A DNA stretch of 64,000 nt from an uncultured Treponema sp. (GCF_945873775.1 NZ_CAMCEC010000006.1:1-64000), one strand, 5' to 3'; counted from the stretch's first letter, positions 34,152 through 43,290 are shown. A program made the numbers and translations. The notes: generated from the sequence alone by a model not told the origin.

Positions 34152-36149
34152 TTATACCTTTATGCTTCTTAAGTTTCCGCTTAGGCTAGGATTTCTGCAT
34201 TCTCCGTCATCGGTGTAGAGTTCATAGCTTGCTCCTTTTTCTGCAAAGCTTATGCTTGTAAGGTTTTCAAAGTCAATTTTTTCAACTGAATCCGCGTCGT
34301 CTGCAAGAGGAAGAATATGTCCTTTTCGGATAAAGATTGCAACTTCGTCTAGCGCAACGTGAATAAAGTTGTGTCCAGCTGGAATTATTTTTTCCTCATA
34401 GCTTTCACTGTCCTTGAATTTTATAAGCTTCATTTCCTCTGGAAGATAAACGTGCCGCCCGGTTGCGTTCTGCTCATAGACTGGAGCAATCATAATGCTT
34501 TCTCCAATCATAAGCTGGTCTTCTGTTCTTCTCGCGTCCTCATCTTTTGGCCAGATGAATCCAAGCGGACTTGCATACATTGTTCCCTGCAAAGCTGCTT
34601 TCATAAACTCGCTGTAAATATACGGAAGCAGCCTGTAGCGCAGCTTGAGGATGTTTCTGAATTTTTCTATGCTGTTTTTAAATCTAAAAGGCTCTTGCTC
34701 GCGTGTTCCGAATGCAGAGTGGTTTCTTAGTAACGGCATAAAAATTCCAAGAGCATACCATCGCAAGAGAAGGTCTTCTGTTGTGTTTTCTCCGAATCCG
34801 CCTAAGTCTGCTCCTGTGTACAAGAATCCGCACATATTAAGAGATGGAAGCATTTTTAAGTTCAGGAGAATGTGCTGCCATCTTGACATATTGTCTCCCA
34901 TCCATATTCCGCCGTATCTGTGAGAACCTATGCACGAAGATCTTGAGAACATGAGAATTCTTTTTTCTGGAGAAATTTTTTCGAATGCTTCGGATGCGGC
35001 TCTTGTCATGTTGTAGCCGTAGATGTTGTGAACGTCATAGTGCCGGATTTTCTTTCCGTCCTTGCAATGATAAAAACTCTTGTAGTCATCAACATTGTTT
35101 GCAAGATTCAAGACTGTGTCTTTTAGCGCGAAGTTTTCTTTTAAGCCTATGTTGAGCTTTCTCATTTCGTTTACCTGGTCAAAAACTTTTTCCAGATTTT
35201 TTTCAGAGTAAAAGAGGGCAGGCTCGTTCATGTCGTTCCAAAATCCTTCAATGCCTTGATCGGTTAGAAATTTGTATTTCATTCCAAACCACTTTCTTGC
35301 TTCTGGATTTAAGAAATCTGGAAGACAGCATTTTCCCGGCCACACGCCAACTATAAAATCGTTTCCGTCTTTATCCTTGCAAAAATAATTGTTTGCCTTT
35401 CCTTCTTCGTAAAGTTCAAATCCGTATTCCATTTTTATTCCGGCATCAATGATTGGAACAATTCGAATGGAATTCTTTTTCATGTCGGAAACAAAATTCT
35501 TAAAGTCTGGAAATGCTTTTTTGTTGACTGTAAAATCTTTGAACTTTTCCATGTAGTCAATGTCGAGATAAACCATGTCGAGCGGAATGTTGTTCTTTCT
35601 GTAGTTTTCGGCGACTTTTCTTACATCTTCTTCACAGGTGTAGCCCCAGCGGGACTGTCCTATTCCGAATGCCCATCTTGGAGGAACGTAACTTTGTCCA
35701 ATCAAAGTTCTGAATTCTTTTATGATTAATTCTAGTGTTGGGTTTTCGATTATGTAGACTTCATATCCTGAGTTTTCTACAGTAACTTTAAGAGTTGAAT
35801 AGTTTGAAGCTCCAATGTCAAACGTAACTTTTCCCGGAGTGTCAAAGAATACTCCGAAGTTTTTTTCATTTCCTGATACGATGAAAAAATTGTGGGCGGC
35901 ATACAGCGAGCTTTTGTTTTCATTGTGCTCTGGCTGGTCTGTGCAGAAACTTTCATAAATGAATCCGCGTTTGTTTATTCCGCGCACATTTTCTCCAAGA
36001 CCGTAGACAATGTCGCTAGAATCCATTTCAAGTGAAAAACTAGAATCTTCTGCAGTTTCAAAATACGGAATTTTTTCTTTGCATGATTCGGGCTTTTCTT
36101 TTACAGTTTCTGTGTCAAACGCTTCTCCGAATACAAATCTCTTTATCAT
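34152..36149 (-). CDS. Glycoside hydrolase family 31 (alpha-glucosidase type)
   Basis: The 665-residue protein lacks a signal peptide, so it should be cytoplasmic. The GH31 barrel shows PPRWAFGIGQSRWGY, then GFWNDMNEPALFY with the nucleophile Asp near residue 306, and IWMGDNMSRW with the acid/base Asp near residue 416. A beta-sandwich N-domain precedes it. GH31 enzymes release alpha-linked glucose or xylose; with the secreted amylase next door, maltodextrin cleavage is the simplest reading, but alpha-xylosidase or sulfoquinovosidase cannot be excluded. AGGAGG precedes the ATG. It is the fourth gene after trmB-MATE-amylase, with a palindrome-containing gap of 83 bases before it. Confidence 0.9.
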   Translation of the reverse strand: MIKRFVFGEAFDTETVKEKPESCKEKIPYFETAEDSSFSLEMDSSDIVYGLGENVRGINKRGFIYESFCTDQPEHNENKSSLYAAHNFFIVSGNEKNFGVFFDTPGKVTFDIGASNYSTLKVTVENSGYEVYIIENPTLELIIKEFRTLIGQSYVPPRWAFGIGQSRWGYTCEEDVRKVAENYRKNNIPLDMVYLDIDYMEKFKDFTVNKKAFPDFKNFVSDMKKNSIRIVPIIDAGIKMEYGFELYEEGKANNYFCKDKDGNDFIVGVWPGKCCLPDFLNPEARKWFGMKYKFLTDQGIEGFWNDMNEPALFYSEKNLEKVFDQVNEMRKLNIGLKENFALKDTVLNLANNVDDYKSFYHCKDGKKIRHYDVHNIYGYNMTRAASEAFEKISPEKRILMFSRSSCIGSHRYGGIWMGDNMSRWQHILLNLKMLPSLNMCGFLYTGADLGGFGENTTEDLLLRWYALGIFMPLLRNHSAFGTREQEPFRFKNSIEKFRNILKLRYRLLPYIYSEFMKAALQGTMYASPLGFIWPKDEDARRTEDQLMIGESIMIAPVYEQNATGRHVYLPEEMKLIKFKDSESYEEKIIPAGHNFIHVALDEVAIFIRKGHILPLADDADSVEKIDFENLTSISFAEKGASYELYTDDGECRNPSLSGNLRSIKV

Positions 36150-36200
36150 TTTACGCCTCCTATATATTTCTAATCTTCAGACTTGACCCGAATAACTTAG

Positions 36201-36228
36201 ATTGTCTAATCAAGTTAGACAATGACAG
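36201..36228 (+). repeat. Palindromic dispersed repeat between amylase and GH31 genes
   Basis: ATTGTCTAA and TTAGACAAT surround TCAAG and are followed by GACAG. The arms are unlike most family members in sequence but remain perfectly complementary. Confidence 0.85.
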
Positions 36229-36232
36229 ATTG

Positions 36233-37633
36233 TTAATAAACTACGCAAATTGATTTTGGTTTTATTTTTCCTTTTAGAACTGAATCCTTGCAGACGAATT
36301 TTGTTTTATTTGCTTTGTCGATATAAGTTCCCTTTGGAAGTTTTATTTCAACTTGAACGGCAGACGGCTTGGAATTTAAGTTGATAATTACGCAGCCTTT
36401 TTCTCCGCGCTTTATAATTAGAACTCCCGCGTTTTCTCCATTGATGAATTTTTCGTTTTCGCCTTGCATTGCAGTTCTGAATTTGTTTACAGCGGAAACT
36501 TCCGGGCTGAAATATTCATCGTTTCCTGTTTCTCCGATTTTGGATTCTCCTGGAAATTGTGTGGATTCTTTTCCTTTTGGACGGTTAAAAAATAATGGTG
36601 TTCCGTCCTTTCTTGAAGCTATTACTGCCCAGCCTGCGCGGATCATAAAGTTTGTGAGGTAAGCTGACTCGCCTTCGTTTGCGTAAGTGTCATGGCTTTC
36701 AACCCAAGTTACAACTTCTGGCGAAGCTGCATTTTGAAAGTTTACAATTCCTTTTGCGTTTAGCTTTTCATTTTTTAATGCGCTTCTTAAAAGCTTTCCG
36801 TAATTGCTTGCTGTTACTGGAAAAAGTTTTCCGTAGGCATCTTCTCTTGATGCTCCTTCCTGAAGAACTTCTCCATAAATAAAAAGCTCATCTGCGTTTT
36901 TTACAGATTTTCCGTTCACTGATTTTTTTCCTGTAAAGACTGGCCAGAAGTCATTTTCTTTTGAAGCAGGATCTACAGGGTCGTCGGGAAGTGCAATGTG
37001 TTTTGCTGTGTCGAATCTGAATCCGTCAGCTCCGCAGTCAATGAGGTCGTTTATGTAGTTCATAAAGTATTCTTGGAAAAGCGGATTTTCTGTGTTCACA
37101 TCTGGAAGTCCTCCGAGCATTGCGCTTGTAACTTCTCTGCGGTTTGCCATGCTTCTGATTGTGTGGTCAGAATTCTTGTGGTACATTTTTTCCATTCCGC
37201 CTACAGCTTCTATAAAGTCCAAGGAAATTTCATCTTTGTGCGTTGTTGTGTGGTTTGGAACAACGTCAACAATTACTGCGATTCCGTATTTTTTTGCCTT
37301 CGCGCACATCCGTATAAAGTCGTCTCTTGTTCCAAGCTGATAGTTTCCGATTTTCCAATCTGTAGGCTGATAGTGATAATACCACTTTCCACTTTTCTGG
37401 CTCATAATTTCAAGTCCGCCGTTATCGCCTTCAAAGCATTCATTTGCAGGTGAAGTCTGTATTGCAGTGAATCCCGCTTCTGCAATTTTTTCAATGTTTT
37501 CTTCAATCGTCTTGAATGACCAGCACCAGCAGTGGAGTATAGTTCCTTGTTTTGTTTGCATTTTATTTTCCGCGGTCATAGCAGAAACTCCTAAAATAAA
37601 AATCATTGCAAATGTAAAAACTTTTCTAAGCAT
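36233..37633 (-). CDS. Secreted alpha-amylase (GH13)
   Basis: The product has 466 residues from the ATG at 37633, five bases after GGAGG. Residues 1-20 are a signal peptide (hydrophobic core FTFAMIFILGVSA). The GH13 regions are VDVVPNH (I), GFRFDTAKH with the nucleophile Asp near residue 200 (II), GEVLQE with the acid/base Glu (III), and WVESHDTYAN with the third acid (IV). It should cleave alpha-1,4 links in starch or glycogen outside the cytoplasm. The next gene, GH31, would finish the oligosaccharides inside. It lies between a MATE exporter and GH31 in a run probably controlled by the TrmB protein. There is no separate starch-binding module. Confidence 0.92.
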   Translation of the reverse strand: MLRKVFTFAMIFILGVSAMTAENKMQTKQGTILHCWCWSFKTIEENIEKIAEAGFTAIQTSPANECFEGDNGGLEIMSQKSGKWYYHYQPTDWKIGNYQLGTRDDFIRMCAKAKKYGIAVIVDVVPNHTTTHKDEISLDFIEAVGGMEKMYHKNSDHTIRSMANRREVTSAMLGGLPDVNTENPLFQEYFMNYINDLIDCGADGFRFDTAKHIALPDDPVDPASKENDFWPVFTGKKSVNGKSVKNADELFIYGEVLQEGASREDAYGKLFPVTASNYGKLLRSALKNEKLNAKGIVNFQNAASPEVVTWVESHDTYANEGESAYLTNFMIRAGWAVIASRKDGTPLFFNRPKGKESTQFPGESKIGETGNDEYFSPEVSAVNKFRTAMQGENEKFINGENAGVLIIKRGEKGCVIINLNSKPSAVQVEIKLPKGTYIDKANKTKFVCKDSVLKGKIKPKSICVVY

Positions 37634-37654
37634 TTTTTCCTCCATTTCGATTGC

Positions 37655-39010
37655 CTAATTATTTTTTTGTGTGATATTGTCTATCCATTTTCTGCTTTTA
37701 ACTCTTGCTGTTCCAATTACAAGCCTTGCGATTTCTTCAACGGAAAGAAGCGCATAGACTTTTGTGATTTCAAACTTGAAGACCAGCGCGCCCAAAAGTC
37801 CAAGCGGAAGTCCTATTCCGTAAGTTCCCAAGACATCTAGGAACAAAGTGAATTTTGTTTTTCCGCCGCTTCTAAGAATTCCGCTTCCTATTATCATGTT
37901 GCAGACTTTTATCCATAAATAGAATGCGAATATCCACAAAAGATGTTTTGCATATTCTTGAACTTGATCTTCTACATTGTAAAATCTTATATAGATTGGA
38001 GCGAACGCAAAAATTAAAATTCCAATTGCAGTACAGCCTACAACACAGATTTTTATAAACTTCCAGGCGAGAACGTAGCCTTTGTCAAAGTCGTTTGAGC
38101 CAAGTTCATTTCCTATTAGAATTCCTGTGGCTGCTGAAAGTCCGCTAAAGAATCCGATTGTTAACCCTTGTACAGGGAAGGTTAACGTAATTGCCGCAAG
38201 TTCTGCTGTTCCCATGTGTCCGTATATCGCGCTGTAGCCTGCATCTCCCAATGCCCATAAAAGCTCGTTTCCTATTGCGGGAAGCGCAGTTATAAAAAAT
38301 ATCTTTAGAAATGAAAAGTCATTCTTGCACAAAAGAACTGCTTTCATGTTTGCAGGATGGTTTTTCTTTATCATAAAAATAATGAGGATTGCGCATTGAA
38401 TGAATATCGAAATTACAGTTGCAATTGCTGCTCCGTCTGAACCAAGTGCTGGAAATCCTAAAAGTCCAAAAATCATGATTGCATTGAGAGCCGTGTTTGT
38501 TGCGACAGAAATAAATCCCGTTACTAGCGGAGTCTTTGCAAATCCTGTGCTTCTTAGCATTGCCGAACAGCAGCTGATGATTGCAAGCGCAAAATAGCTT
38601 AATGAATTTATTCTCAAATAATTTTTGCCTATTGAAATAACTTCTGTGTCTTTTGTAAAAAATGAAAGAACTAATTCCGGCGTAAAAAGTGAAAAAATAA
38701 AAAACACAAGCGCAACTGCCAATGCTGAAAAAATTGAAGCCCTCATTACATTTGCGTGTTTGCTTGAATCTTTTGCTCCTTCATATTGAGATGCGAATAT
38801 TGAGCTTGCTGCTGCGATTCCTCCTAGCGCAAAAAGCATTACAAAGCACGGTCTTCCGGCAAGGCTTACTGCGGCTACTGTTTTTGAGCCCAATTGTCCA
38901 ATCATAATTTGGTCAATCATTCCTAAGCACGACTGAATTAAATTCTGCAACGAAATAGGAACGGCAATTGAAATTAAATCTTTTAAAAATGTTTTGTTTT
39001 CCGTTTTCAT
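37655..39010 (-). CDS. MATE-family antiporter (second copy in window)
   Basis: This 451-residue membrane protein has about 12 hydrophobic segments. MATE features are SIAVPISLQNLIQSCLGMIDQIMIGQLG in helices 1-2, and ALPAIGNELLWALGDAGYSAIYGHMGT at the start of the second half. It belongs to a different MATE branch from the gene at 25856-27223. It starts one base after the TrmB-type regulator ends, so the two are translated together, and precedes the amylase gene by 21 bases. The pairing of an exporter with starch-degrading genes under one regulator is unusual; it may export a toxic sugar derivative or simply be a co-transcribed neighbour. Confidence 0.9.
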   Translation of the reverse strand: MKTENKTFLKDLISIAVPISLQNLIQSCLGMIDQIMIGQLGSKTVAAVSLAGRPCFVMLFALGGIAAASSIFASQYEGAKDSSKHANVMRASIFSALAVALVFFIFSLFTPELVLSFFTKDTEVISIGKNYLRINSLSYFALAIISCCSAMLRSTGFAKTPLVTGFISVATNTALNAIMIFGLLGFPALGSDGAAIATVISIFIQCAILIIFMIKKNHPANMKAVLLCKNDFSFLKIFFITALPAIGNELLWALGDAGYSAIYGHMGTAELAAITLTFPVQGLTIGFFSGLSAATGILIGNELGSNDFDKGYVLAWKFIKICVVGCTAIGILIFAFAPIYIRFYNVEDQVQEYAKHLLWIFAFYLWIKVCNMIIGSGILRSGGKTKFTLFLDVLGTYGIGLPLGLLGALVFKFEITKVYALLSVEEIARLVIGTARVKSRKWIDNITQKNN

Positions 39011-39011
39011 T

Positions 39012-39851
39012 TTAAATTCCTTTCTCCATTAAAGTTCCAATGCAAATGTCTTTGGAAATAATATCGCGGTTGAATTTTTTCCTTAGCTTTTGCAAGTAAA
39101 TATCAAAGTGAATATGCTCTGAAACAAGATTCACAATCAGCCTGTTGTCGCTTGTCATTCCAAGAAAATCATTTTCGCCGTCTGGCAATTTTTGAATTTT
39201 GTGGTGCGGTCTGTGCGGAAAAAAAATTGCACGGTCGTTGCTTCCTACAATGCAGTGCGCCATGTCTGAAACCAAAAGGATTCTTTGTTCCGGACAGCAG
39301 TCTGTTCCGTCGAATCCGCAGAAAAATTCCAGCGGAATTTCAAGAGTGTCCAAATTTTTCCAGCTGAACAAAACAATTCTCACTTTTCTTTTTGCCGCCA
39401 AAAGTAGGGCTTCCTTAAAATATTCAAGCGGCATTGAGCAGTTGAACACAATTTCTTTTTTTGCCGCTGCAATAAGTTTGTTTACAACAGAAATGAGTTT
39501 TGTTTTTCCTTCGATGTTTACAAAACGTTCCTGTGTTGAAATCGGCGAATTTAATTCCTTTAGCATTTCTTTTGCTTTTGCGGCATTGCTCGAATATTTT
39601 TGTGAAATTTCGTCAATTAAAACATCCGGCGGAACTGCCTGATATTCTGCTGTTGAGCCAGGAATGCTTGTTATGCATTCTTTCTTTAAAAGATTTTCCA
39701 GCGCAGAATAAACAGAAGGGCGGGGCGCATTCAGTTTTTTTGCAATCTGGTAGCCGCCCATTTTTTCTTCTGGAACGAGCGCACAGTAAACAAGAGATTC
39801 CATTTTTGAAAAACCAAGGCTGCCTAGTATGTCTATGATTTTGTCTGTCAT
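39012..39851 (-). CDS. TrmB-family transcriptional regulator
   Basis: The 279-residue protein has a winged helix-turn-helix at residues 1-75 (LGFSKMESLVYCALV, then GGYQIAKKLNAPRPSVYSALENLLKK), matching TrmB. The C-terminal part, with REIVFNCSMPLEYF-like and VRIVLFSW segments, resembles the PLD-like/sugar-sensing domain of that family. TrmB proteins sense maltose, trehalose or related sugars. It is the first gene of a run with a MATE exporter, alpha-amylase and probably GH31. A strong promoter (39899-39927) followed by a perfect 9-bp inverted repeat (39873-39895) suggests autorepression. The effector is unknown. Confidence 0.85.
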   Translation of the reverse strand: MTDKIIDILGSLGFSKMESLVYCALVPEEKMGGYQIAKKLNAPRPSVYSALENLLKKECITSIPGSTAEYQAVPPDVLIDEISQKYSSNAAKAKEMLKELNSPISTQERFVNIEGKTKLISVVNKLIAAAKKEIVFNCSMPLEYFKEALLLAAKRKVRIVLFSWKNLDTLEIPLEFFCGFDGTDCCPEQRILLVSDMAHCIVGSNDRAIFFPHRPHHKIQKLPDGENDFLGMTSDNRLIVNLVSEHIHFDIYLQKLRKKFNRDIISKDICIGTLMEKGI

Positions 39852-39872
39852 GTTTTTCCTTAAAAGTGTTTT

Positions 39873-39927
39873 TAGTAGTAATTGTTTTACTACTAGTGAA
39901 TATATCGCTTCTTTTTTCGTGTGTCAA
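39873..39927 (-). promoter_or_regulatory. Sigma70 promoter with inverted-repeat operator for trmB operon
   Basis: On the minus strand TTGACA (39922-39927), a 17-base spacer and TATATT (39899-39904) form a near-perfect promoter. Four bases downstream, at the expected transcription start, lie TAGTAGTAA and its exact complement TTACTACTA separated by 5 bases (39873-39895). This is the placement of a repressor site. Confidence 0.85.
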
Positions 39928-40063
39928 CAAATATTTTATTTATTATAAAAATTGTGAAATTTTAAGGCTTTTAATATAGAAAATCGTACTTTTGTTATAT
40001 TGATATTGTTTTAAAAATAGATTTCTAAAATATATAATTTGAATTTACAAATATTAAATTAGA

Positions 40064-40100
40064 TAAAAAAAACTGCCCTGACGCATTGCCAAGGCAGTTT
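40064..40100 (-). terminator. Terminator of leuCD
   Basis: On the minus strand AAACTGCC and GGCAGTTT pair around a 15-base loop, followed by TTTTTT. Bases 39930-40060 are AT-rich with no gene. Confidence 0.8.
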
Positions 40101-40105
40101 AAAAG

Positions 40106-40133
40106 ATTATCTGGCCAAGCCAGATAATGACAG
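40106..40133 (+). repeat. Palindromic dispersed repeat after leuD
   Basis: ATTATCTGG and CCAGATAAT surround CCAAG and are followed by GACAG. The loop differs by one base from the usual TCAAG. Confidence 0.85.
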
Positions 40134-40140
40134 TAAGGTA

Positions 40141-40674
40141 TTAATATTTTTTGTCGGCGTATCCAATCCAGCCTTCGTTTTCTACAAGGGCTTTTTCAAA
40201 TCCTTCAAGCTTGAAAGGATAGCTTTTTGAAAGTGAGCCGGCAATTAGTTTTACTTTCCAAGTGCCGTCTTCCTTCTGTTCAATTTTGCATTCTGTGTCT
40301 TTGTCTGCAAATGTTCTGAACATATCGTCGATGTCTTTTTTGCTCATGTCCAATGCAAGAAGACCGCAGTTGTACATGTTCTGGCGGAAAATGCGGGCAA
40401 AGTTTACTGCGATTACACAATAAATTCCGTTTACTTCCAAAGCCCAGGGAGCGTGTTCACGGCTAGAACCGCAGCCAAAGTTTTCACGTGTAATTATGAC
40501 TTTTTTGCCCAGGACGTCTGTTTTTGGATTGAAACCTTCAAGCTTTAAATCCTCAAGGAGATACGGCTGGAGCGCCTGCTTTGTATTTTCTGTAAGATAC
40601 TTTGCAGGAATTATCTCGTCAGTATTAATATCTGAGCGATCCAAGAATAAAACTTGTCCACCAAACTGTTTCAT
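40141..40674 (-). CDS. leuD: 3-isopropylmalate dehydratase small subunit
   Basis: The 177-residue swivel-domain protein has the aconitase small-subunit features INTDEIIPAKYL near residue 17 and ENFGCGSSREHAPWAL near residue 64, which closes over the active site. With LeuC it isomerises 2-isopropylmalate to 3-isopropylmalate in leucine synthesis. It starts 25 bases after leuC on the same strand. The subfamily also includes homoaconitase and methyl- or citramalate isomerases, and no other leucine genes are in the window, so the precise substrate is an inference. Confidence 0.85.
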   Translation of the reverse strand: MKQFGGQVLFLDRSDINTDEIIPAKYLTENTKQALQPYLLEDLKLEGFNPKTDVLGKKVIITRENFGCGSSREHAPWALEVNGIYCVIAVNFARIFRQNMYNCGLLALDMSKKDIDDMFRTFADKDTECKIEQKEDGTWKVKLIAGSLSKSYPFKLEGFEKALVENEGWIGYADKKY

Positions 40675-40699
40675 TTTGTTCCTCGTCTTTATTTATTTT

Positions 40700-41986
40700 T
40701 CAGCCTTTAAAAAAGCATGAATTAGTGATTGTTCCAGCAATTGCTGTTGCCGCGGCTGTGGCTGGGCTCATAAGATGAACCATTCCGCCTTTTCCCATGC
40801 GTCCGTTGAAGTTTCTGTTTGTTGTAGAAGCGCAGACTTCTCCTTCCGCAAGAACTCCGTTGCTCATTCCAAGGCAGGCTCCGCAAGTCGGGTTTGTAAC
40901 GCAGAATCCAGCATCCATAAAAATCTTTATGATTCCTTCCTCAAGCGCCATTTTATAAACGAGCGGGGTGGCAGGACTTACAATTCCACGCACACCTTCT
41001 GCGATTTTGTGTCCCTTTAAAATTTCAGCGGCTACACGGAGATCGCTGATTCTTCCGTTTGTGCATGAGCCGATATAAACCTGATCAACTTTTGTTCCTT
41101 TCATTTCTGAAACTTTTTTTATCTGATCTGGCTTATATTCGATTGTACATACAGGCTCAAGGTTTGACAAGTCGAATGTGTAAACTTTTTCATATTCCGC
41201 ATCTTCATCGTCAATCCATTTGCTGTATTCTTTAAGGGCGGCTTCTTTTGACTCGAATTCATCTTTGATAAAAGGCCAAAGATATTCCACTGTTGTCATG
41301 TCAGGAAAGCAGATTCCGCTTGTTGCGCCGGCTTCAACTGCCATGTTGCAGATTGTCATTCTTTCTTCCATTGACATATTGTCAACAATTGGACCTGTGA
41401 ATTCCGCAACGCAGTTTGTAGCTCCGTTTACGCCAATCTGACCGATAAGGAAAAGAATCACATCTTTTGCATAGACTCCTTCTTTGAGTTTGCCATTTAA
41501 AACAAATTTTATTGCTTTTGGCTCGCGGAAAGAACATACGCCCTTTAATATTCCCACTTCCAAGTCTGTTGTTCCAACACCAGCGGCAAACGCTCCGAAA
41601 GCTCCATGTGTGCAGGTGTGGCTGTCTCCCATGATTACTGTAAATCCAGGACGGACAAATCCTTTTTCTGGGAAAATTGCATGGCAGACACCGTTTGCTC
41701 CGATGTCAAAGAAGTCTTTTATATTATTGCGCTTTGCCCAGTCGCGAAGAATTTTTTCCTGCATTGCGCATTTGCTGTCTTTTGCTGGTGTTACGTGGTC
41801 TATGACTGCCTTGATTTTTGTGCTATCAAAAACTCTGTCTTTATTCCGTTCAACCAAGTCGTTGATTGCGATTGGTGTTGTGATTTCATGGCAGAAAACT
41901 CTGTCAAGCTTAAGAATGTTTGTTCCTTCAAAAGGGGATTCAACCAAATGTGATGAAAAAATTTTCTGTGCTATAGTTTTTCCCAT
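40700..41986 (-). CDS. leuC: 3-isopropylmalate dehydratase large subunit
   Basis: The 428-residue aconitase-superfamily protein has HVTPAKDSK near residue 65, GDSHTCTHGAFGAFAAGVGTTDLE near residue 118, and cluster ligands in GSCTNGR near residue 308 and NPTCGACLG near residue 367, which together hold one [4Fe-4S] cluster. The length matches the shorter LeuC/HacA type and not the 465-residue enteric type. It partners LeuD, encoded next. GAGG precedes the ATG, and a promoter with TTGACA lies about 40 bases upstream. I see no T-box or leader peptide. Confidence 0.88.
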   Translation of the reverse strand: MGKTIAQKIFSSHLVESPFEGTNILKLDRVFCHEITTPIAINDLVERNKDRVFDSTKIKAVIDHVTPAKDSKCAMQEKILRDWAKRNNIKDFFDIGANGVCHAIFPEKGFVRPGFTVIMGDSHTCTHGAFGAFAAGVGTTDLEVGILKGVCSFREPKAIKFVLNGKLKEGVYAKDVILFLIGQIGVNGATNCVAEFTGPIVDNMSMEERMTICNMAVEAGATSGICFPDMTTVEYLWPFIKDEFESKEAALKEYSKWIDDEDAEYEKVYTFDLSNLEPVCTIEYKPDQIKKVSEMKGTKVDQVYIGSCTNGRISDLRVAAEILKGHKIAEGVRGIVSPATPLVYKMALEEGIIKIFMDAGFCVTNPTCGACLGMSNGVLAEGEVCASTTNRNFNGRMGKGGMVHLMSPATAAATAIAGTITNSCFFKG

Positions 41987-42024
41987 AGAAATTCCTCTGT
42001 ATTAATAGACTTTAGTATAATTAA

Positions 42025-42053
42025 AGTTTATTAAGTAAAAATAAAATTGTCAA
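42025..42053 (-). promoter_or_regulatory. Promoter of leuCD
   Basis: On the minus strand TTGACA (42048-42053) and TAAACT (42025-42030) are 17 bases apart. The -10 is weak. The promoter lies between leuC and the end of the preceding dehydrogenase gene. Confidence 0.55.
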
Positions 42054-42060
42054 TATGCTT

Positions 42061-43005
42061 TTACGAAACAACATTCTGCGGATTTCCGTTGACAAAGCAT
42101 TTTAGGTTTTCTATTACGATATTTAAAAGCCTTTGCCTTGTTTCGGTTGCTGCCCAAGCGATGTGCGGGGTTATAATGCAGTTTTTTGCGCCAAGCAAAG
42201 GATTGTCTTTTTTCATAGGCTCTTCGCTTACAACATCCGCCGCATAGCCCGCAATTTTTCCGTTGTCAAGGAATTCCCTTACATCTTTTTCATTTACAAG
42301 CGGACCTCTGGCTGTGTTTATTAAAAATGCGGTTTTCTTCATTAAAGAAAGTGTTGTTTTGTTTACGACATTTTTAGTTTTTTCTGTCAAAGGCGCATGG
42401 AGGGAAATAAAATCGGATTCATTGAACAATGTTGAAATGTCAACTGGATTTTTTATTTCAGGCTTTGGAGTTCTCGTGCAGACAATTACTTTCATTCCAT
42501 AGGCTTCTGCGATTTTTGCAACTCTTGAACCTATGCTTCCGTAGCCAAAAATTCCGAGAGTTTTTCCTTCAAGTTCAATCAGCGGAACCTTCCAGTAGCA
42601 GAAATCCGGGCATTTTGTCCATTCGCCGGACATTACGCTGTTAGAATGAAGCTGTGTGTGGCAGGCAAATTCACTTATAAAAGCGAAAACAAGCTGCGCA
42701 ACACCTGCTGTGCTGTAGGAAGGCACATTTGTTACTGTGATATTGTGTTTTTTGCAGGCTTCCAAGTCAATTACATTGTAGCCCGTTGCCTGAACTCCAA
42801 TATATTTTAAATTCGGGCATTTGTTAAGGATTTCTTCTGTTATATTTATTTTATTTAAGAGAATCGCATCGCTGTCGCCAATTCTTTCTGCAACTAGAGA
42901 AGCCTCTGTCCTTGGAAAAACTGCGACTTGCCCGAACTGTTCTAGCGGCGACCATGAAAGATCGCCTGGATTCAAGGCATTGCCGTCAAGAACTGTGATT
43001 TTCAT
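42061..43005 (-). CDS. D-2-hydroxyacid dehydrogenase (glycerate dehydrogenase type)
   Basis: The 314-residue NAD-dependent enzyme has the Rossmann motif LGIFGYGSIGSRVAKIA near residue 150. The catalytic triad is visible: Arg in NTARGPLVNE near residue 236, Glu in VVSEEP near 265, and His in TPHIAW near 284. The N-terminal region includes GYNVIDLEACKKHNITVTNVPSYST, seen in hydroxypyruvate reductases. It reduces a 2-keto acid such as hydroxypyruvate or glyoxylate, or the reverse. Specificity is not readable by eye. It lies 74 bases upstream of leuC and 6 bases after a small HMA-like gene. Confidence 0.85.
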   Translation of the reverse strand: MKITVLDGNALNPGDLSWSPLEQFGQVAVFPRTEASLVAERIGDSDAILLNKINITEEILNKCPNLKYIGVQATGYNVIDLEACKKHNITVTNVPSYSTAGVAQLVFAFISEFACHTQLHSNSVMSGEWTKCPDFCYWKVPLIELEGKTLGIFGYGSIGSRVAKIAEAYGMKVIVCTRTPKPEIKNPVDISTLFNESDFISLHAPLTEKTKNVVNKTTLSLMKKTAFLINTARGPLVNEKDVREFLDNGKIAGYAADVVSEEPMKKDNPLLGAKNCIITPHIAWAATETRQRLLNIVIENLKCFVNGNPQNVVS

Positions 43006-43011
43006 ATAGAA

Positions 43012-43221
43012 TTAGCCGAGAGCTATAACGCCAGTAGAACCGATGGCTGCATTTATCGCATCCTCAATTCCTGCTGTTCCTTCGTCAAAGTCAACGCAAA
43101 CTTGGCATTTTGCTGCTGAAGAGACTACATTTGTAACACCTGCGACTGCTTTTACTGCTGCATCAACTTTTGCTGCCGCCGCATCATCATCCATTCCTGT
43201 AACATAAATCTTTTTCTGCAT
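43012..43221 (-). CDS. HMA-fold-like small protein without the CxxC metal site
   Basis: The 69-residue protein matches the outline of heavy-metal-associated (HMA) domains: KKIYVTGMDDDAAAAKVDAAVKAV, then GVTNVVSSAA and CQVCVDFDE. In a normal HMA domain the loop after VTGM contains CxxC; here it reads MDDDAAAAK, with acidic and Ala residues. Two cysteines (CQVC) occur instead in the third strand. So the fold seems kept and the usual copper/zinc site is absent. It is 6 bases upstream of the hydroxyacid dehydrogenase gene. Function unknown. Confidence 0.65.
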   Translation of the reverse strand: MQKKIYVTGMDDDAAAAKVDAAVKAVAGVTNVVSSAAKCQVCVDFDEGTAGIEDAINAAIGSTGVIALG

Positions 43222-43290
43222 TCTTGTCTCCTAGCAAAATTTTAAATACAAAATTATTATAATAGGGTTTATATTTTTTTTCAAGCAAAT

